From UMGS1696 sp964558485 (GTDB lineage Bacteria; Bacillota; Clostridia; Oscillospirales; CAG-272), in NCBI GenBank assembly GCA_964558485.1, contig CAZLED010000028.1:1-30549 (forward strand): a DNA stretch of 30,549 bases, given 5' to 3'. This document shows positions 1 through 8,231 of the stretch, piece by piece; position 1 is the stretch's first letter; each line of letters begins with the position of its first letter. The translations under genes were made by a program, and so were the position numbers. Under the pieces are notes generated by a model. The model was not told where the DNA came from. It saw only the letters and a list, made by a program, of their open reading frames with translations, and did no database searches.

Positions 1-2
1 GA

Positions 3-593
3 CGTGGCGTGGAATACGAGGACCTGGTACAGATCGGCTCCATTGGTATGCTCAAAGCCATCCGCAGCTTCGACAGCACCCGTGGCACAGCCTTTTCCAC
101 CTATGCCGTTCCGCTGATCATGGGGGAAATCCGGCGATATCTCCGGGACGATGGACTGATCAAGGTGTCCCGTGGGCAAAAACGACTGGGTGCGATCCTG
201 CTGCACGAACGGGAAACGTATCTCTCCACCCATGGCACAGAGCCGTCCATCACCGATCTGGCAGCGGCGGCCGGTGTGTCTCCGGAGGAAGCGGCGGTAG
301 CGTTGGATGCTTCCCTGCCCGTCCACTCCCTTTCCGATCCCATAGGAGACGAAGACTACACGCTGGAAAACGTGATCCCCTCTACGGAGGATCCGCTGGA
401 AAAGTTACTGGAACACATCGCACTGCAGGAGATCCTGGAAACCTTGCCGGAGCTGTGGCGTAAAATCCTGCTGCTGCGGTACTACCGGGACTTTTCCCAA
501 CAGCAGACCGCCGATGCCCTGGGACTGACACAGGTAAAAATTTCCCGTGAAGAGAAAAAAATCTTTGCCCAACTTCGAAAAGAACTGGCATAG
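3..593 (+). CDS. sigF: Sigma-F-like RNA polymerase sigma factor, 5' end cut by the window
   Basis: Alternative sigma-70 family factor that would direct RNA polymerase to forespore genes. The reading frame is open to the left edge (R-G-V-E-Y-E-D at its beginning), so the GTG at 9 is an internal Val and the gene starts outside the window. Region 2 is clear: EDLVQIGSIGMLKAI, then FSTYAVPLIMGEIRRYLRDDG followed by IKVSR. Region 3 follows, and region 4 ends with a helix-turn-helix (QQTADALGLTQVKISREEKK). The RDDG-x-IKVSR stretch resembles SigF more than SigG, whose equivalent is usually RDNNPIRVSR. Region 3 and 4 are somewhat divergent, for example REEKK where SRLEKK is usual. The neighbours that would confirm SigF (spoIIAA and spoIIAB upstream) lie outside the window. 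The stop TAG is at 591-593. SigG or another sporulation/stress sigma is the alternative. Confidence 0.85.
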   Translation, partial: RGVEYEDLVQIGSIGMLKAIRSFDSTRGTAFSTYAVPLIMGEIRRYLRDDGLIKVSRGQKRLGAILLHERETYLSTHGTEPSITDLAAAAGVSPEEAAVALDASLPVHSLSDPIGDEDYTLENVIPSTEDPLEKLLEHIALQEILETLPELWRKILLLRYYRDFSQQQTADALGLTQVKISREEKKIFAQLRKELA

Positions 594-602
594 AGGAAAG
601 GC

Positions 603-708
603 AGAAGTCAGAAATAAGAAGTCAGAAGTGGGGGAAAGGCGTTTTGCAATCCTTACCCCATTTCTGACTTCTGACTTTGCGCAGCGCAACTTCTTACTTC
701 TGACTTTG
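603..708. repeat. Inverted arrays of 7-bp repeats forming a long hairpin between convergent genes
   Basis: Four tandem heptamers of the form AGAAGTC lie at 603-630 (AGAAGTC, AGAAATA, AGAAGTC, AGAAGTG). The same heptamers lie on the minus strand at 659-679 and 688-708, in two sets, each reading CAAAGTC-AGAAGT(N)-AGAA(N)T(N) on the minus strand. The perfect palindrome TTGCGCAGCGCAA (677-689) separates the two sets. Positions 618-633 and 656-671 form a 16-bp stem with a single G-T wobble and a 22-base loop. There is no clear T-run after the stem, so a role as an intrinsic terminator between the convergent sigma and MBL genes is possible but unproven. The minus-strand gene stops inside the right array (TAA at 694-696). 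Confidence 0.8.
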
Positions 709-2325
709 CAACTTCAGCTGCAGTTGCATGACGTCTACCTTGGCGTTTTGCAGGAGCAGATACAGACCATGCTTGTTCGCCGGCGTATAGTCGCTTTGCC
801 ATACGATTTCGCCATCGATGGTCAGCGTGGCGGTATGGTTTTCTGCATCGGCGGTCAAGGTCACTGTGCATTCTCGGTTCAGTGGCAGTGGCAGCGGCAG
901 TACGGCATTGTCGTCCCATACGGTGGGCGTGGGATGGTTCCAGAACAATGCGATCTGTCCCATGGTTCTGGCGCACATCCTGGCGGTGAAGGTGTAGCTG
1001 TCCGGCATTTGTCCCGGCTGTCTCCATTCCAGCACCGACCAATTTTCCTCGGCTGCCAGATGGCACACGCCACGGTCGATGGACACGTCCATGCCACGGT
1101 AGCCCGTAGAACCACCGGTGACCGACGACCACGCCTTGTGGTACACATCGGTATCGGTGAAATCTTCTTCGTATGTAAAATCGCCATAGCAGTGATCCGA
1201 CGGAATGGGGGCTGTAGCGGACAGATTCAGCGTCACCTCCTGTCGGCCGGACACAAAGATGGAGTGGATCTTCTCCAAGGTCACAAGCACCTTGTTACAA
1301 GGCCAATCTGTGATCACCTGATACCAGAAGTCCGGGCAAGGCCACAGCAGGATCTCCGGGTCTGCCGTGGTGTACAACCGATCGGAACCGCCCCAATAGC
1401 CATGGTGTCCAACCTGCAGGATCTCGCAGGCAAGGATATCTTTGCTGTATTTTTTGGTGATATACCCAGAAGCCTTTCTTTGCGCGTCTCCCAGCCACAG
1501 CACACGCCGCTCTCCCACATCCATCCGCATGACCATGGACGTGTCGTTGATGTTGTCGTAGGGATCCGGATACAGGTCCTCACAGGTATACAGCACATGG
1601 AAGGTCACGCCGGGGAAGACGATGTCCCAGCCGGCTCGTGGGGTGATCTTTTTGGTGTCCGGCAGCGCATCCAGTGTCTTATCGAACCAGGTCAGGTCGG
1701 AGAAGCCGCTGGCCATATCGGTGGTGGGCCAGTTGTACAACACGCTTTCCAGCACTACCGTATCGCCATGCCGTTCCATAAAGCGCACAAAGGCATTGTA
1801 GTGGTCACCGTGTGGATGGGTGAAGAACCAGGCGGCGATGGTGGGTCGTCCCTCTCGCACGTTCTGGGCATTTAACAGCTCCAAGATATGCTCCGGCTCT
1901 TCATGTTCACCCATACCGGCATCGATGACCACAAACCGACCGTCTCCCAGTCGGATCAGGTACAGCATCCCGCAGTCGGCACAGCAGTACAGCAGCCGCA
2001 TCTGTGTCACCAGCACCGGGCAAATGGGTGTGCTGGTATCCGGTGTCAGCGGCAGGTCGGTGGTGGTATCCCGGATCAAGCGGCAGGTCTCCTCAAAGGC
2101 TGTGTAGGACAGGGTGTACACGGCATCCGCACCGGCATATATTGCGGTACAGTTGCCCTCTCGTTCGCTTTCGTCCAGCTTCATATATCCGGCTGCAGCA
2201 AAGGCTTCGTCCCAGGCGGCAAAGGTGTCGGCCTCACAAGCCGGCAACAGCAGCAGCTCACTGTCGTGCCAGCAAGGAATGCGCTGCACCTGCTGTTCTG
2301 CTGCCAATTTTTCGTATAGCTCCAT
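694..2325 (-). CDS. MBL-fold metallo-hydrolase with C-terminal beta-sandwich-like region
   Basis: Cytosolic protein of 543 residues with no signal peptide or membrane segment. An N-terminal region of about 105 residues is unassigned. The MBL core follows: VVIDAG near 135-139, the metal motif THPHGDHYN (His170, His172, Asp174, His175), WLGDA (Asp280) and QVGHHG (His307-His308). The GD-A and GHHG motifs recall the ComEC/Rec2-type subgroup. The last 170 or so residues are rich in Trp, Tyr and beta strands and look like a concanavalin/LamG-type sandwich (inference). I chose the ATG at 2325 because GGAGG lies six bases before it; the upstream in-frame ATG at 2331 is only one base from that site. 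The final residues QSQK come from the heptamer repeat array, so the stop may have been supplied by that repeat. Substrate unknown. The gene has its own consensus promoter, divergent from the sulfatase. Confidence 0.8.
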   Translation of the reverse strand: MELYEKLAAEQQVQRIPCWHDSELLLLPACEADTFAAWDEAFAAAGYMKLDESEREGNCTAIYAGADAVYTLSYTAFEETCRLIRDTTTDLPLTPDTSTPICPVLVTQMRLLYCCADCGMLYLIRLGDGRFVVIDAGMGEHEEPEHILELLNAQNVREGRPTIAAWFFTHPHGDHYNAFVRFMERHGDTVVLESVLYNWPTTDMASGFSDLTWFDKTLDALPDTKKITPRAGWDIVFPGVTFHVLYTCEDLYPDPYDNINDTSMVMRMDVGERRVLWLGDAQRKASGYITKKYSKDILACEILQVGHHGYWGGSDRLYTTADPEILLWPCPDFWYQVITDWPCNKVLVTLEKIHSIFVSGRQEVTLNLSATAPIPSDHCYGDFTYEEDFTDTDVYHKAWSSVTGGSTGYRGMDVSIDRGVCHLAAEENWSVLEWRQPGQMPDSYTFTARMCARTMGQIALFWNHPTPTVWDDNAVLPLPLPLNRECTVTLTADAENHTATLTIDGEIVWQSDYTPANKHGLYLLLQNAKVDVMQLQLKLQSQK

Positions 2326-2368
2326 GGTCATCCTCCGTTGTGGTTTGGTGATTTTATCTCATGCCTTC

Positions 2369-2397
2369 ATTATAACTGTTTTCCCGGATCCTGTCAA
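2369..2397 (-). promoter_or_regulatory. Perfect sigma-A promoter for the MBL gene
   Basis: On the minus strand TTGACA (2397-2392) is followed by exactly 17 bases and TATAAT (2374-2369), matching the consensus at all twelve positions. Transcription would begin near 2362, giving a leader of about 37 bases before the ATG at 2325. Confidence 0.85.
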
Positions 2398-2439
2398 GTA
2401 CCTCCTGCGCTCTTTCCCCACAGATTTACGATTTTTCTC

Positions 2440-2468
2440 TTGACAAAAACCGCATTTCATGGTATCGT
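2440..2468 (+). promoter_or_regulatory. Promoter for the sulfatase/ACT-MBL unit
   Basis: TTGACA at 2440-2445, a 17-base spacer and TATCGT at 2463-2468 (four of six matches to the -10 box). Transcription would start near 2475, just before the GGAGGAG ribosome binding site of the sulfatase. It is back to back with the minus-strand promoter at 2369-2397; the two do not overlap. Confidence 0.6.
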
Positions 2469-2499
2469 TATAGCGTAATCTTTTTGGAGGAGAATACCT

Positions 2500-3972
2500 A
2501 TGCGTATTTTGTTTTTTGACATCGATACCCTGCGTGCCGATCATCTGGGCTGCTATGGCTACGGTCGTAACACCACGCCCAATATGGATGCCGTTGCCGC
2601 AGAAGGGATCCGGTTTGACAACTATTATTGCCCCAATGCACCCTGCCTGCCGTCCCGTGCATCGCTGATCACCGGGCAATTTGGCATTCGCACCGGCGTT
2701 GTAGGCCATGGCGGTACAGCGGCAGATCTGCGGCTCCAGGGCGAGGACCGGCACTTCACCGACCTGTACAGCGAAAACGGGCTGTTCATGCAGTTCCGTA
2801 GGGCCGGTATGAAGACTGCCACCGTTTCCACCTTTGCAGAGCGGCATTCGTCCTGGTGGTTCCTGTCCGGCTTCAACGAAGTGTACAACGTGGGCAGCCG
2901 GGGACATGAGACAGCAGACAAGGTCACGCCCATTGCGCTGGACTGGCTGGACAAAAACGGTGCCGACGACAACTGGTTCCTGCACGTCCATTACTGGGAT
3001 CCCCACACGCCCTACCGCACGCCCCTGGACTATGGCAACCCTTACGAAAACGAGCCCCTGCCGGACAACTGGATCACCGAGGAGGTCTTTGCGGATCACC
3101 TGCTGCACGTAGGTCCCCACGGTGCCAATGAGATCGATATGTGGGACGACGCCTCCAATCCGGCGCTGCCCCGACATCCCGGCAGTGTAAAGACCATGGG
3201 GGAGATGAAGACCTTCATGGACAACTACGACTGCGGCATCAAATACACCGACGACGCCATTGGGCAGATCTTTGCCAAGCTGCGGGAGATGGGCATCTAC
3301 GACGACGTGTCCATCATCATCACCGCAGACCACGGGGAAAACATGGGTGAGCTGGGGCTGTATGCCGAGCACGGTACCGCAGACGAACCTACCTGCCGGA
3401 TTCCCATGATCATCAAATGGGCCGGCGGCGTCAAGGGCCACGTGGACTCCGGCTTCCACACCAATGTGGATCTGCTGCCGACCATCCAGGAGCTGCTGGG
3501 CACCAGTGTCCGTGGCCGCTACGAATACGATGGGATCAGCTATGCCGACACCATCCGCACCGGTGCCGACTGTGGGCAGGACCACGCCATCCTTTCCCAG
3601 TGCGCCCACGTGTGCCAGCGGTCTGCCCGGTTCGGCGACTATCTCTACATCCGTACCGTTCACGGCGGCTACCATCTGTTCCCCAAGGAAATGCTGTTCA
3701 ACATCAAGGAAGACCCCCACGAACTGCACAATTTGGCTGAGGATCATCCGGAGCTGTGTGCCCAGGGTGCCAAGCTGATCAAGGACTGGGAAGACGAAAT
3801 GATGGCAAAGTCCTGGTATGACACGGATCCCATGTGGACCGTCATGCGGGAAGGTGGTCCGGAGCATTGCCGTGGTGAGCTGGAAGGTTACATGGAACGG
3901 CTCAAGGGCACGCCAAGAGAATATGGTGTAGAGCTGCTGAAAAAGCAGTACGCCAGAGATCTGCGGCGGTAA
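2500..3972 (+). CDS. Cys-type sulfatase (arylsulfatase family), apparently cytosolic
   Basis: Hydrolyses sulfate esters; the true substrate is unknown. The active-site signature is CLPSRASLITG with Cys49 as the residue to be converted to formylglycine, in the C-x-P-S-R context used by Cys-type enzymes. The metal site is visible as FDIDTLRADHLGCYGYG at the N terminus and TADHGENMGELGLYAEHG around Asp277-His278. The 490-residue length is normal for the family. There is no signal peptide, so unlike most glycan sulfatases this one should act inside the cell on imported sulfated compounds. Maturation needs a separate enzyme (anSME in anaerobes), and none is in the window. The start is the ATG at 2500 behind GGAGGAG with good spacing. 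The ACT-MBL gene begins five bases after the stop, so the two are surely cotranscribed. Confidence 0.92.
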   Translation: MRILFFDIDTLRADHLGCYGYGRNTTPNMDAVAAEGIRFDNYYCPNAPCLPSRASLITGQFGIRTGVVGHGGTAADLRLQGEDRHFTDLYSENGLFMQFRRAGMKTATVSTFAERHSSWWFLSGFNEVYNVGSRGHETADKVTPIALDWLDKNGADDNWFLHVHYWDPHTPYRTPLDYGNPYENEPLPDNWITEEVFADHLLHVGPHGANEIDMWDDASNPALPRHPGSVKTMGEMKTFMDNYDCGIKYTDDAIGQIFAKLREMGIYDDVSIIITADHGENMGELGLYAEHGTADEPTCRIPMIIKWAGGVKGHVDSGFHTNVDLLPTIQELLGTSVRGRYEYDGISYADTIRTGADCGQDHAILSQCAHVCQRSARFGDYLYIRTVHGGYHLFPKEMLFNIKEDPHELHNLAEDHPELCAQGAKLIKDWEDEMMAKSWYDTDPMWTVMREGGPEHCRGELEGYMERLKGTPREYGVELLKKQYARDLRR

Positions 3973-3977
3973 AAACG

Positions 3978-5417
3978 ATGAAACGAACCTTTACCACCAC
4001 CATGCCCGATCAGGTGGGCGCTTTCCTTTTGGCCGACCGGTGCCTGACGAGCCTGGGCCTGAACATCACCAGAGTCAGCTACAACAAGGCCGTGGACACC
4101 CATATGTTGTTCTTAGAGGTCGAAGGCGATGGGGAAACCCTGGACAAGGCCGAATGGGAGCTGGCCCGGCTGGGGTATCTGCAAAATGAGCTGGGTGCCG
4201 GTCGGGTGCTGCTGTTGGAATTTCAGCTAAAGGACGAGCCGGGATCGTTGTATCCGGTGCTGAAGCTGATCCACGCCTTCCACTTCAACATCTCCTACAT
4301 CAGCTCTCAGGAAAACGGCACGGCATATCAATATTTCAAAATGGGTCTGTTCGTGGACGACGGCAGAGAGATCTCCGACTTCATGCGGCAGGTGGCACTG
4401 CTCTGCCCGGTGCGTGTACTGGAATACGACAAAAGCGAAAAGATCCTGGACAACACGGTATTCTACCTGAACTTTGCCAGCGACATCTCCCAGAAGATGC
4501 ACTTCACCGAGGAAGAAAAGCGGCAGTTCATCATCGAATCCAACAAGATCATGCAGCTTCTGGACGAACGCAACAGTCCCCCGTACAAGACCTTTGAATA
4601 CATTGGCAAGTTCGCCGACTGCATCCAACAATACCACGGAGAACGGTTTTGTCCCCGTGTGACGAAGCAGACCTTTGACGACATGGTGCTGACCCTGATC
4701 GAGCCACCCTGCGGCAGCAACCTGTGCTTCCTGGATCCCTTGGACGCCGGTGCCGATGCGCCGCTGGTCTGTGTGGACAGTGGCTTTGCCTGCTACCGAA
4801 TGGAAATGCAGCCGCTTTTGCACCGTCTCTTTCCCGATTGGGACGACCGCCGCCGGGTGCTGCTGCTGACCCATGGAGACGTGGACCACTGCGGTCTGGC
4901 CGATCTGTTTGACGAGGTATACGGCAGTGGACGTTGTCTGGAAAACTTCCAGCAGGAGCAAAAGGGACTGCCGGCCATCCGGGAAGAAAATCCCCTGCAC
5001 GAACCATACGTCCGCATCAGCAAGCTGCTCACCGCCTACCTGACGCCGGACACTGCCCACTTCCATGCCTTTTCTGCACCACAGGGAGAAGGTGCGCTAT
5101 CCGCTGGGGTACCGCTGGACATCGGTCCCTTCCACTTTGTGGCGTACGAAGGCCGTGGCGGTCACGTGGCTGGGGAAGTGATCTACCTGGATGGGGCACA
5201 TCACCTGGCGTTCTCCGGCGATATATTCGTGAATCTGAAAGGCTTTACACCGGAACAAGCCCGGTTCAATCGCCTGGCGCCGTATCTCATGACCTCCGTG
5301 GACACCGATCCGACCCTTGCCAAAACGGAACGGGAAGCGTTCTTTTCCCTGCTCACGCCTGGCAAGTGGCAGATCTGCGGCGGACATGGTGCCCTTTCCA
5401 CTTTGGATGTCGAATAA
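3978..5417 (+). CDS. Fusion of two ACT domains with a variant MBL-fold hydrolase
   Basis: Residues about 1-70 and 76-150 are two ACT-like ligand-binding domains (MPDQVGAFLLADRCLTSLGL-NI and KDEPGSLYPVLKLIHAFHF-NI, each with the D-x-x-G turn and the following helix). A linker of about 90 residues with many charged positions follows. Residues about 250-479 form an MBL core: CVDSG near 265, THGDVDHCG (His299, Asp301, Asp303, His304), His396 in GRGGHVAGE, Asp415 in FSGD and His470 in GGHG. The second His of the usual HxHxDH is Asp, a variant I know from other MBL families with THGDxDH. Enzymatic identity is unknown; the ACT pair suggests allosteric control by an amino acid or small metabolite. 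The start at 3978 lies five bases after the sulfatase stop and has only a weak ribosome site, so coupling to sulfatase translation is likely. Confidence 0.8.
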   Translation: MKRTFTTTMPDQVGAFLLADRCLTSLGLNITRVSYNKAVDTHMLFLEVEGDGETLDKAEWELARLGYLQNELGAGRVLLLEFQLKDEPGSLYPVLKLIHAFHFNISYISSQENGTAYQYFKMGLFVDDGREISDFMRQVALLCPVRVLEYDKSEKILDNTVFYLNFASDISQKMHFTEEEKRQFIIESNKIMQLLDERNSPPYKTFEYIGKFADCIQQYHGERFCPRVTKQTFDDMVLTLIEPPCGSNLCFLDPLDAGADAPLVCVDSGFACYRMEMQPLLHRLFPDWDDRRRVLLLTHGDVDHCGLADLFDEVYGSGRCLENFQQEQKGLPAIREENPLHEPYVRISKLLTAYLTPDTAHFHAFSAPQGEGALSAGVPLDIGPFHFVAYEGRGGHVAGEVIYLDGAHHLAFSGDIFVNLKGFTPEQARFNRLAPYLMTSVDTDPTLAKTEREAFFSLLTPGKWQICGGHGALSTLDVE

Positions 5418-5466
5418 AAAAGCAGGATCTCCGTACCTCTTTTGGGGCACAGGAGATCCTGTTTTG
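5416..5466. terminator. Bidirectional intrinsic terminator between ACT-MBL gene and polA
   Basis: A perfect 10-bp stem, CAGGATCTCC at 5423-5432 and GGAGATCCTG at 5452-5461, is flanked by AAAAAA on the left and TTTT on the right. It can end transcription from both convergent genes. Confidence 0.85.
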
Positions 5467-5477
5467 GTATGTGTACT

Positions 5478-7973
5478 TTATTTTGCTTCGTACCAGTTCT
5501 CACCCATTCCGGCTTCGGCGGTCAGCGGAATGGCCAGTGCGGCGGCGTTTTCCATTTCCCGCACCAAGATCTCCTTGGCCTGCTCTGCGCAGTCACGGGA
5601 CGCTTCTACGATCAGTTCGTCGTGTACCTGCATGATCAGGTGGGCGTCGATACCGGCTTCCGCCAGCGCTTTGTAGACCCGCAGCATGGCGATCTTGATC
5701 ACGTCGGCGGCACTGCCCTGGATGGGGCTGTTCATGGCCACACGCTCGCCAAAGGCCTGTCTGGTCTTGTTTTTCATCGCCAGCTCCGGGATCCATCTGC
5801 GGCGGCCAAACATGGTGGTGGTGTACCCATTTGCCTTGGCTTCATCGATGGTGACCTTCAGATAGGTGCCAACCTTGGGATACGTAGCCAGATAGCTCTC
5901 GATGTACTGCCCTGCCTGCTTCCGGGAGATGTGCAGATCCTGGGACAGGGAGAAGTCGCCGATCCCATAGATAATCCCAAAGTTCACCGCCTTGGCACGA
6001 CGACGCAGCTCCGGGGTGACCTCTTCTTCCGGCACGCCAAACACCTGGGACGCCACCTTGGTATGGATGTCCACGCCACTGCGGAAGGCCTCCTGCATGA
6101 CGGCATCGCCTGCCAGATGGGACAACAGCCGCAGTTCGATCTGAGAATAGTCCGCATCGATCAGCACATGGTTTTCGTCCTCCGGAATGAAGTATTTCCG
6201 CAGCTCTCGACCCAGCTCCATGCGGATCGGGATATTCTGCAGATTGGGATCGTTGGAGGAAAGCCGTCCGGTGGCGGTACCGGTCTGGTTCAGCTGGGTA
6301 TGGATGCGACCGTTTTTGTCGGCCAGCCGTGCCAGCGGTTCTCCATAGGTGCCACGCAGCTTGGCGATCTGCCGGTAGGACAAAATGTCGTCGATGATGG
6401 GGTGATAGGGACGCAGCCGTTCCAGGGTCTCCGCATCGGTGGAGTAACCGGTTTTGGTCTTCTTGCCGGCCGGAAGCTCCATTTCCACGAACAGCACCTC
6501 ACCCAGCTGCTTGGGAGAGTTCACGTTGAAGTCGTGTCCGGCTGCTGCCCAGATGGCATCCAGCAAGCCGTTTTCCGCTTCCTGCAGTCGTCCGGCATAC
6601 CACAGCACCCCTTCCACATCGATCTTGAAGCCGATTTGTTCCATGGACGCCAGCACCGTCGCCAAGGGCAGCTCGATGTCCCGGTACAGGGCATCCATCT
6701 TTTCCTCTGCCAACCGTGGCTCTGTCGCCTTGTACAGCTGCCAGGTGAACCATGCGGCCTCTGCAGTCGTAGGTTCCTCCGGGATGCTCCATTCGTAGGG
6801 TGCGCCTGCCACGTCCAGAGGATAGCTGTTCTTGCCCGGATCCAACAGGTAAGCCGCCAGCATGGTGTCGTACACACAGCGCTCACTGAGCTGCAGAGCA
6901 TTGGTCTTTCGCAGCAGGGTCTTCAGGTCGTGGCAAATGAAGGGACGAGCCAGCACCACCTCGGCATTTCCACGAGTTTTCCACAGCTTTTCGCCATCGC
7001 AGAAGATCCAGCCGTCTTCTCCCATGGCCACAGCCAACGGCTTTTTCGGCAGCGCCTTTGGTTCCACATCCAGGATCGGTGGCAGCTCCAACCGGGGAAT
7101 TTCCTTTTGTCCTTCCAGCACGCCAAATTTTTTTGCCATACCGGTGAATTCCAGGGTATTGCACAGCTCGATGAAGGCCTCTCTCTGGATCCCGGGATTC
7201 ACCAGATCCGCAATGGTCTCTTTGAGCGGCACGTCCCGATGGATGGTCGCCAGCTCCTTGGACAGATACGCCGACTCCTTGCCTTCCAGCAGCTTGCGGC
7301 TGATGGACCGTGTGGCACCGCCAAAATCCGGATCCACGTACAGGTTGTCCAGATTGCCCCGGAGCGAGATCAGCTTCAGCGCCGTCTTTTCGCCAATGCC
7401 TTCCACGCCGGGAATGTTGTCGGAAGCATCGCCCATCAGTGCCTTCACGTCCACGAACTGTTCCGGAGAGATACCGTAATCGGTGCGGAACTGCAGAGGT
7501 GTGTACAGCACGTCCTCTTTGTTTTTCATCAGGACGATGGTGGTGCGTTCCGTGATGAGCTGCAGAGAGTCCCGGTCTCCGGTCAACAGATAGACCTCCA
7601 TGTCGGCTTCTTCACCCATACGTGCCAACGTTCCCAGCACGTCATCCGCTTCCCAGCCGGGATATTCCAGTACGGGAAAGCCAAGGGCACTGGCAGCTTT
7701 TTTGGCGTATGGCAGCTGCAGGGCCAGTTCCTCCGGCATACCCTTGCGATTGGCCTTGTACCCATCGAACATTTCCTTCCGGAAGGTCGGTGCAGGTGTA
7801 TCAAAGGCACAGGCCAAGTGGGTCGGTGCCAGCGCAGACATATGCTTGAATAAAATATTCATAAATCCAAAGACAGCGTTGGTGGGCAGGCCGGCAGCCG
7901 TTGTCAGATTGCGAATGCCGTAGAACGCCCGGTTCAAGATGCTGTTGCCGTCCAGGACTAGTAGCTTTTTCAT
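5478..7973 (-). CDS. polA: DNA polymerase I
   Basis: Repair and Okazaki-fragment polymerase, 831 residues. The N-terminal 5' nuclease domain starts MKKLLVLDGNSILNRAFYG and holds GDRDSLQL and the helix-hairpin-helix VEGIGEKTALKL. The middle domain keeps the 3'-5' exonuclease fold region, but the catalytic Asp-x-Glu of motif Exo I is not visible (the stretch reads GEDGWIFCDGEKL), so proofreading is probably absent, as in Bacillus Pol I. The polymerase domain is complete: motif A DADYSQIELR near 604, motif B RRRAKAVNFGIIYG near 660 and motif C MQVHDELIVEA near 780. I use the ATG at 7973, nine bases after GAGG; the GTG at 7988 is part of that ribosome site. It is a single-gene transcript with a terminator at 5423-5461. 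Confidence 0.97.
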   Translation of the reverse strand: MKKLLVLDGNSILNRAFYGIRNLTTAAGLPTNAVFGFMNILFKHMSALAPTHLACAFDTPAPTFRKEMFDGYKANRKGMPEELALQLPYAKKAASALGFPVLEYPGWEADDVLGTLARMGEEADMEVYLLTGDRDSLQLITERTTIVLMKNKEDVLYTPLQFRTDYGISPEQFVDVKALMGDASDNIPGVEGIGEKTALKLISLRGNLDNLYVDPDFGGATRSISRKLLEGKESAYLSKELATIHRDVPLKETIADLVNPGIQREAFIELCNTLEFTGMAKKFGVLEGQKEIPRLELPPILDVEPKALPKKPLAVAMGEDGWIFCDGEKLWKTRGNAEVVLARPFICHDLKTLLRKTNALQLSERCVYDTMLAAYLLDPGKNSYPLDVAGAPYEWSIPEEPTTAEAAWFTWQLYKATEPRLAEEKMDALYRDIELPLATVLASMEQIGFKIDVEGVLWYAGRLQEAENGLLDAIWAAAGHDFNVNSPKQLGEVLFVEMELPAGKKTKTGYSTDAETLERLRPYHPIIDDILSYRQIAKLRGTYGEPLARLADKNGRIHTQLNQTGTATGRLSSNDPNLQNIPIRMELGRELRKYFIPEDENHVLIDADYSQIELRLLSHLAGDAVMQEAFRSGVDIHTKVASQVFGVPEEEVTPELRRRAKAVNFGIIYGIGDFSLSQDLHISRKQAGQYIESYLATYPKVGTYLKVTIDEAKANGYTTTMFGRRRWIPELAMKNKTRQAFGERVAMNSPIQGSAADVIKIAMLRVYKALAEAGIDAHLIMQVHDELIVEASRDCAEQAKEILVREMENAAALAIPLTAEAGMGENWYEAK

Positions 7974-8012
7974 ATTTGTATACCTCACTTCTGAGAGAAC
8001 TCATACGGATAT

Positions 8013-8041
8013 ATTATACCACAAAAGTCATCCTTTGGCAC
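8013..8041 (-). promoter_or_regulatory. polA promoter, extended -10 type
   Basis: On the minus strand GTGCCA (8041-8036), 17 bases, then TATAAT (8018-8013) preceded by TGG, an extended -10. A weaker plus-strand match, TTGGCA (8035-8040), 18 bases, TACAAT (8059-8064), overlaps it back to back and could be a second promoter for the lipoprotein gene at 8232, though I give that low weight. Confidence 0.65.
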
Positions 8042-8064
8042 AGCTCACACAGAAATTTTACAAT

Positions 8065-8163
8065 TCCCTATCATTATAGAAACACAATTTTTGTTTTATT
8101 CCCCTTCCGAATTTTGCCCTGCCATCGCTGCGTCACCAAAATGTAAACTTTCCCCGTATCCCC
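8065..8163. other. A/T-rich gap between polA and the lipoprotein promoter
   Basis: The space between polA and the lipoprotein gene is about 260 bases. Apart from the promoters at 8013-8041 and 8164-8192, I see no coding frame with a ribosome site, no stable hairpin and no repeat in this stretch. Confidence 0.5.
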
Positions 8164-8192
8164 TTGTAATCGGGGCAACACCTGTGTATAAT
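8164..8192 (+). promoter_or_regulatory. Promoter for the small lipoprotein gene
   Basis: TTGTAA (8164-8169), a 17-base spacer and a perfect TATAAT (8187-8192). Start of transcription near 8199, with AAGGAGG at 8217-8223 ahead of the ATG at 8232. Confidence 0.75.
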
Positions 8193-8231
8193 GATAGTAA
8201 TCCAAGAAACATCCCCAAGGAGGATCTATTT

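Noticed and set aside
547..1875. Long plus-strand open frame opposite the MBL gene
   Set aside because: It is antisense to a gene with clear MBL motifs, has no ribosome site, and reads as His/Gly/Val-rich shadow sequence. The same reasoning removes the long antisense frames opposite polA, dnaK, the kinase and the dehydrogenases.
2359..3867. Minus-strand open frame opposite the sulfatase
   Set aside because: It is the shadow of the sulfatase codons and crosses both divergent promoters at 2369-2468.
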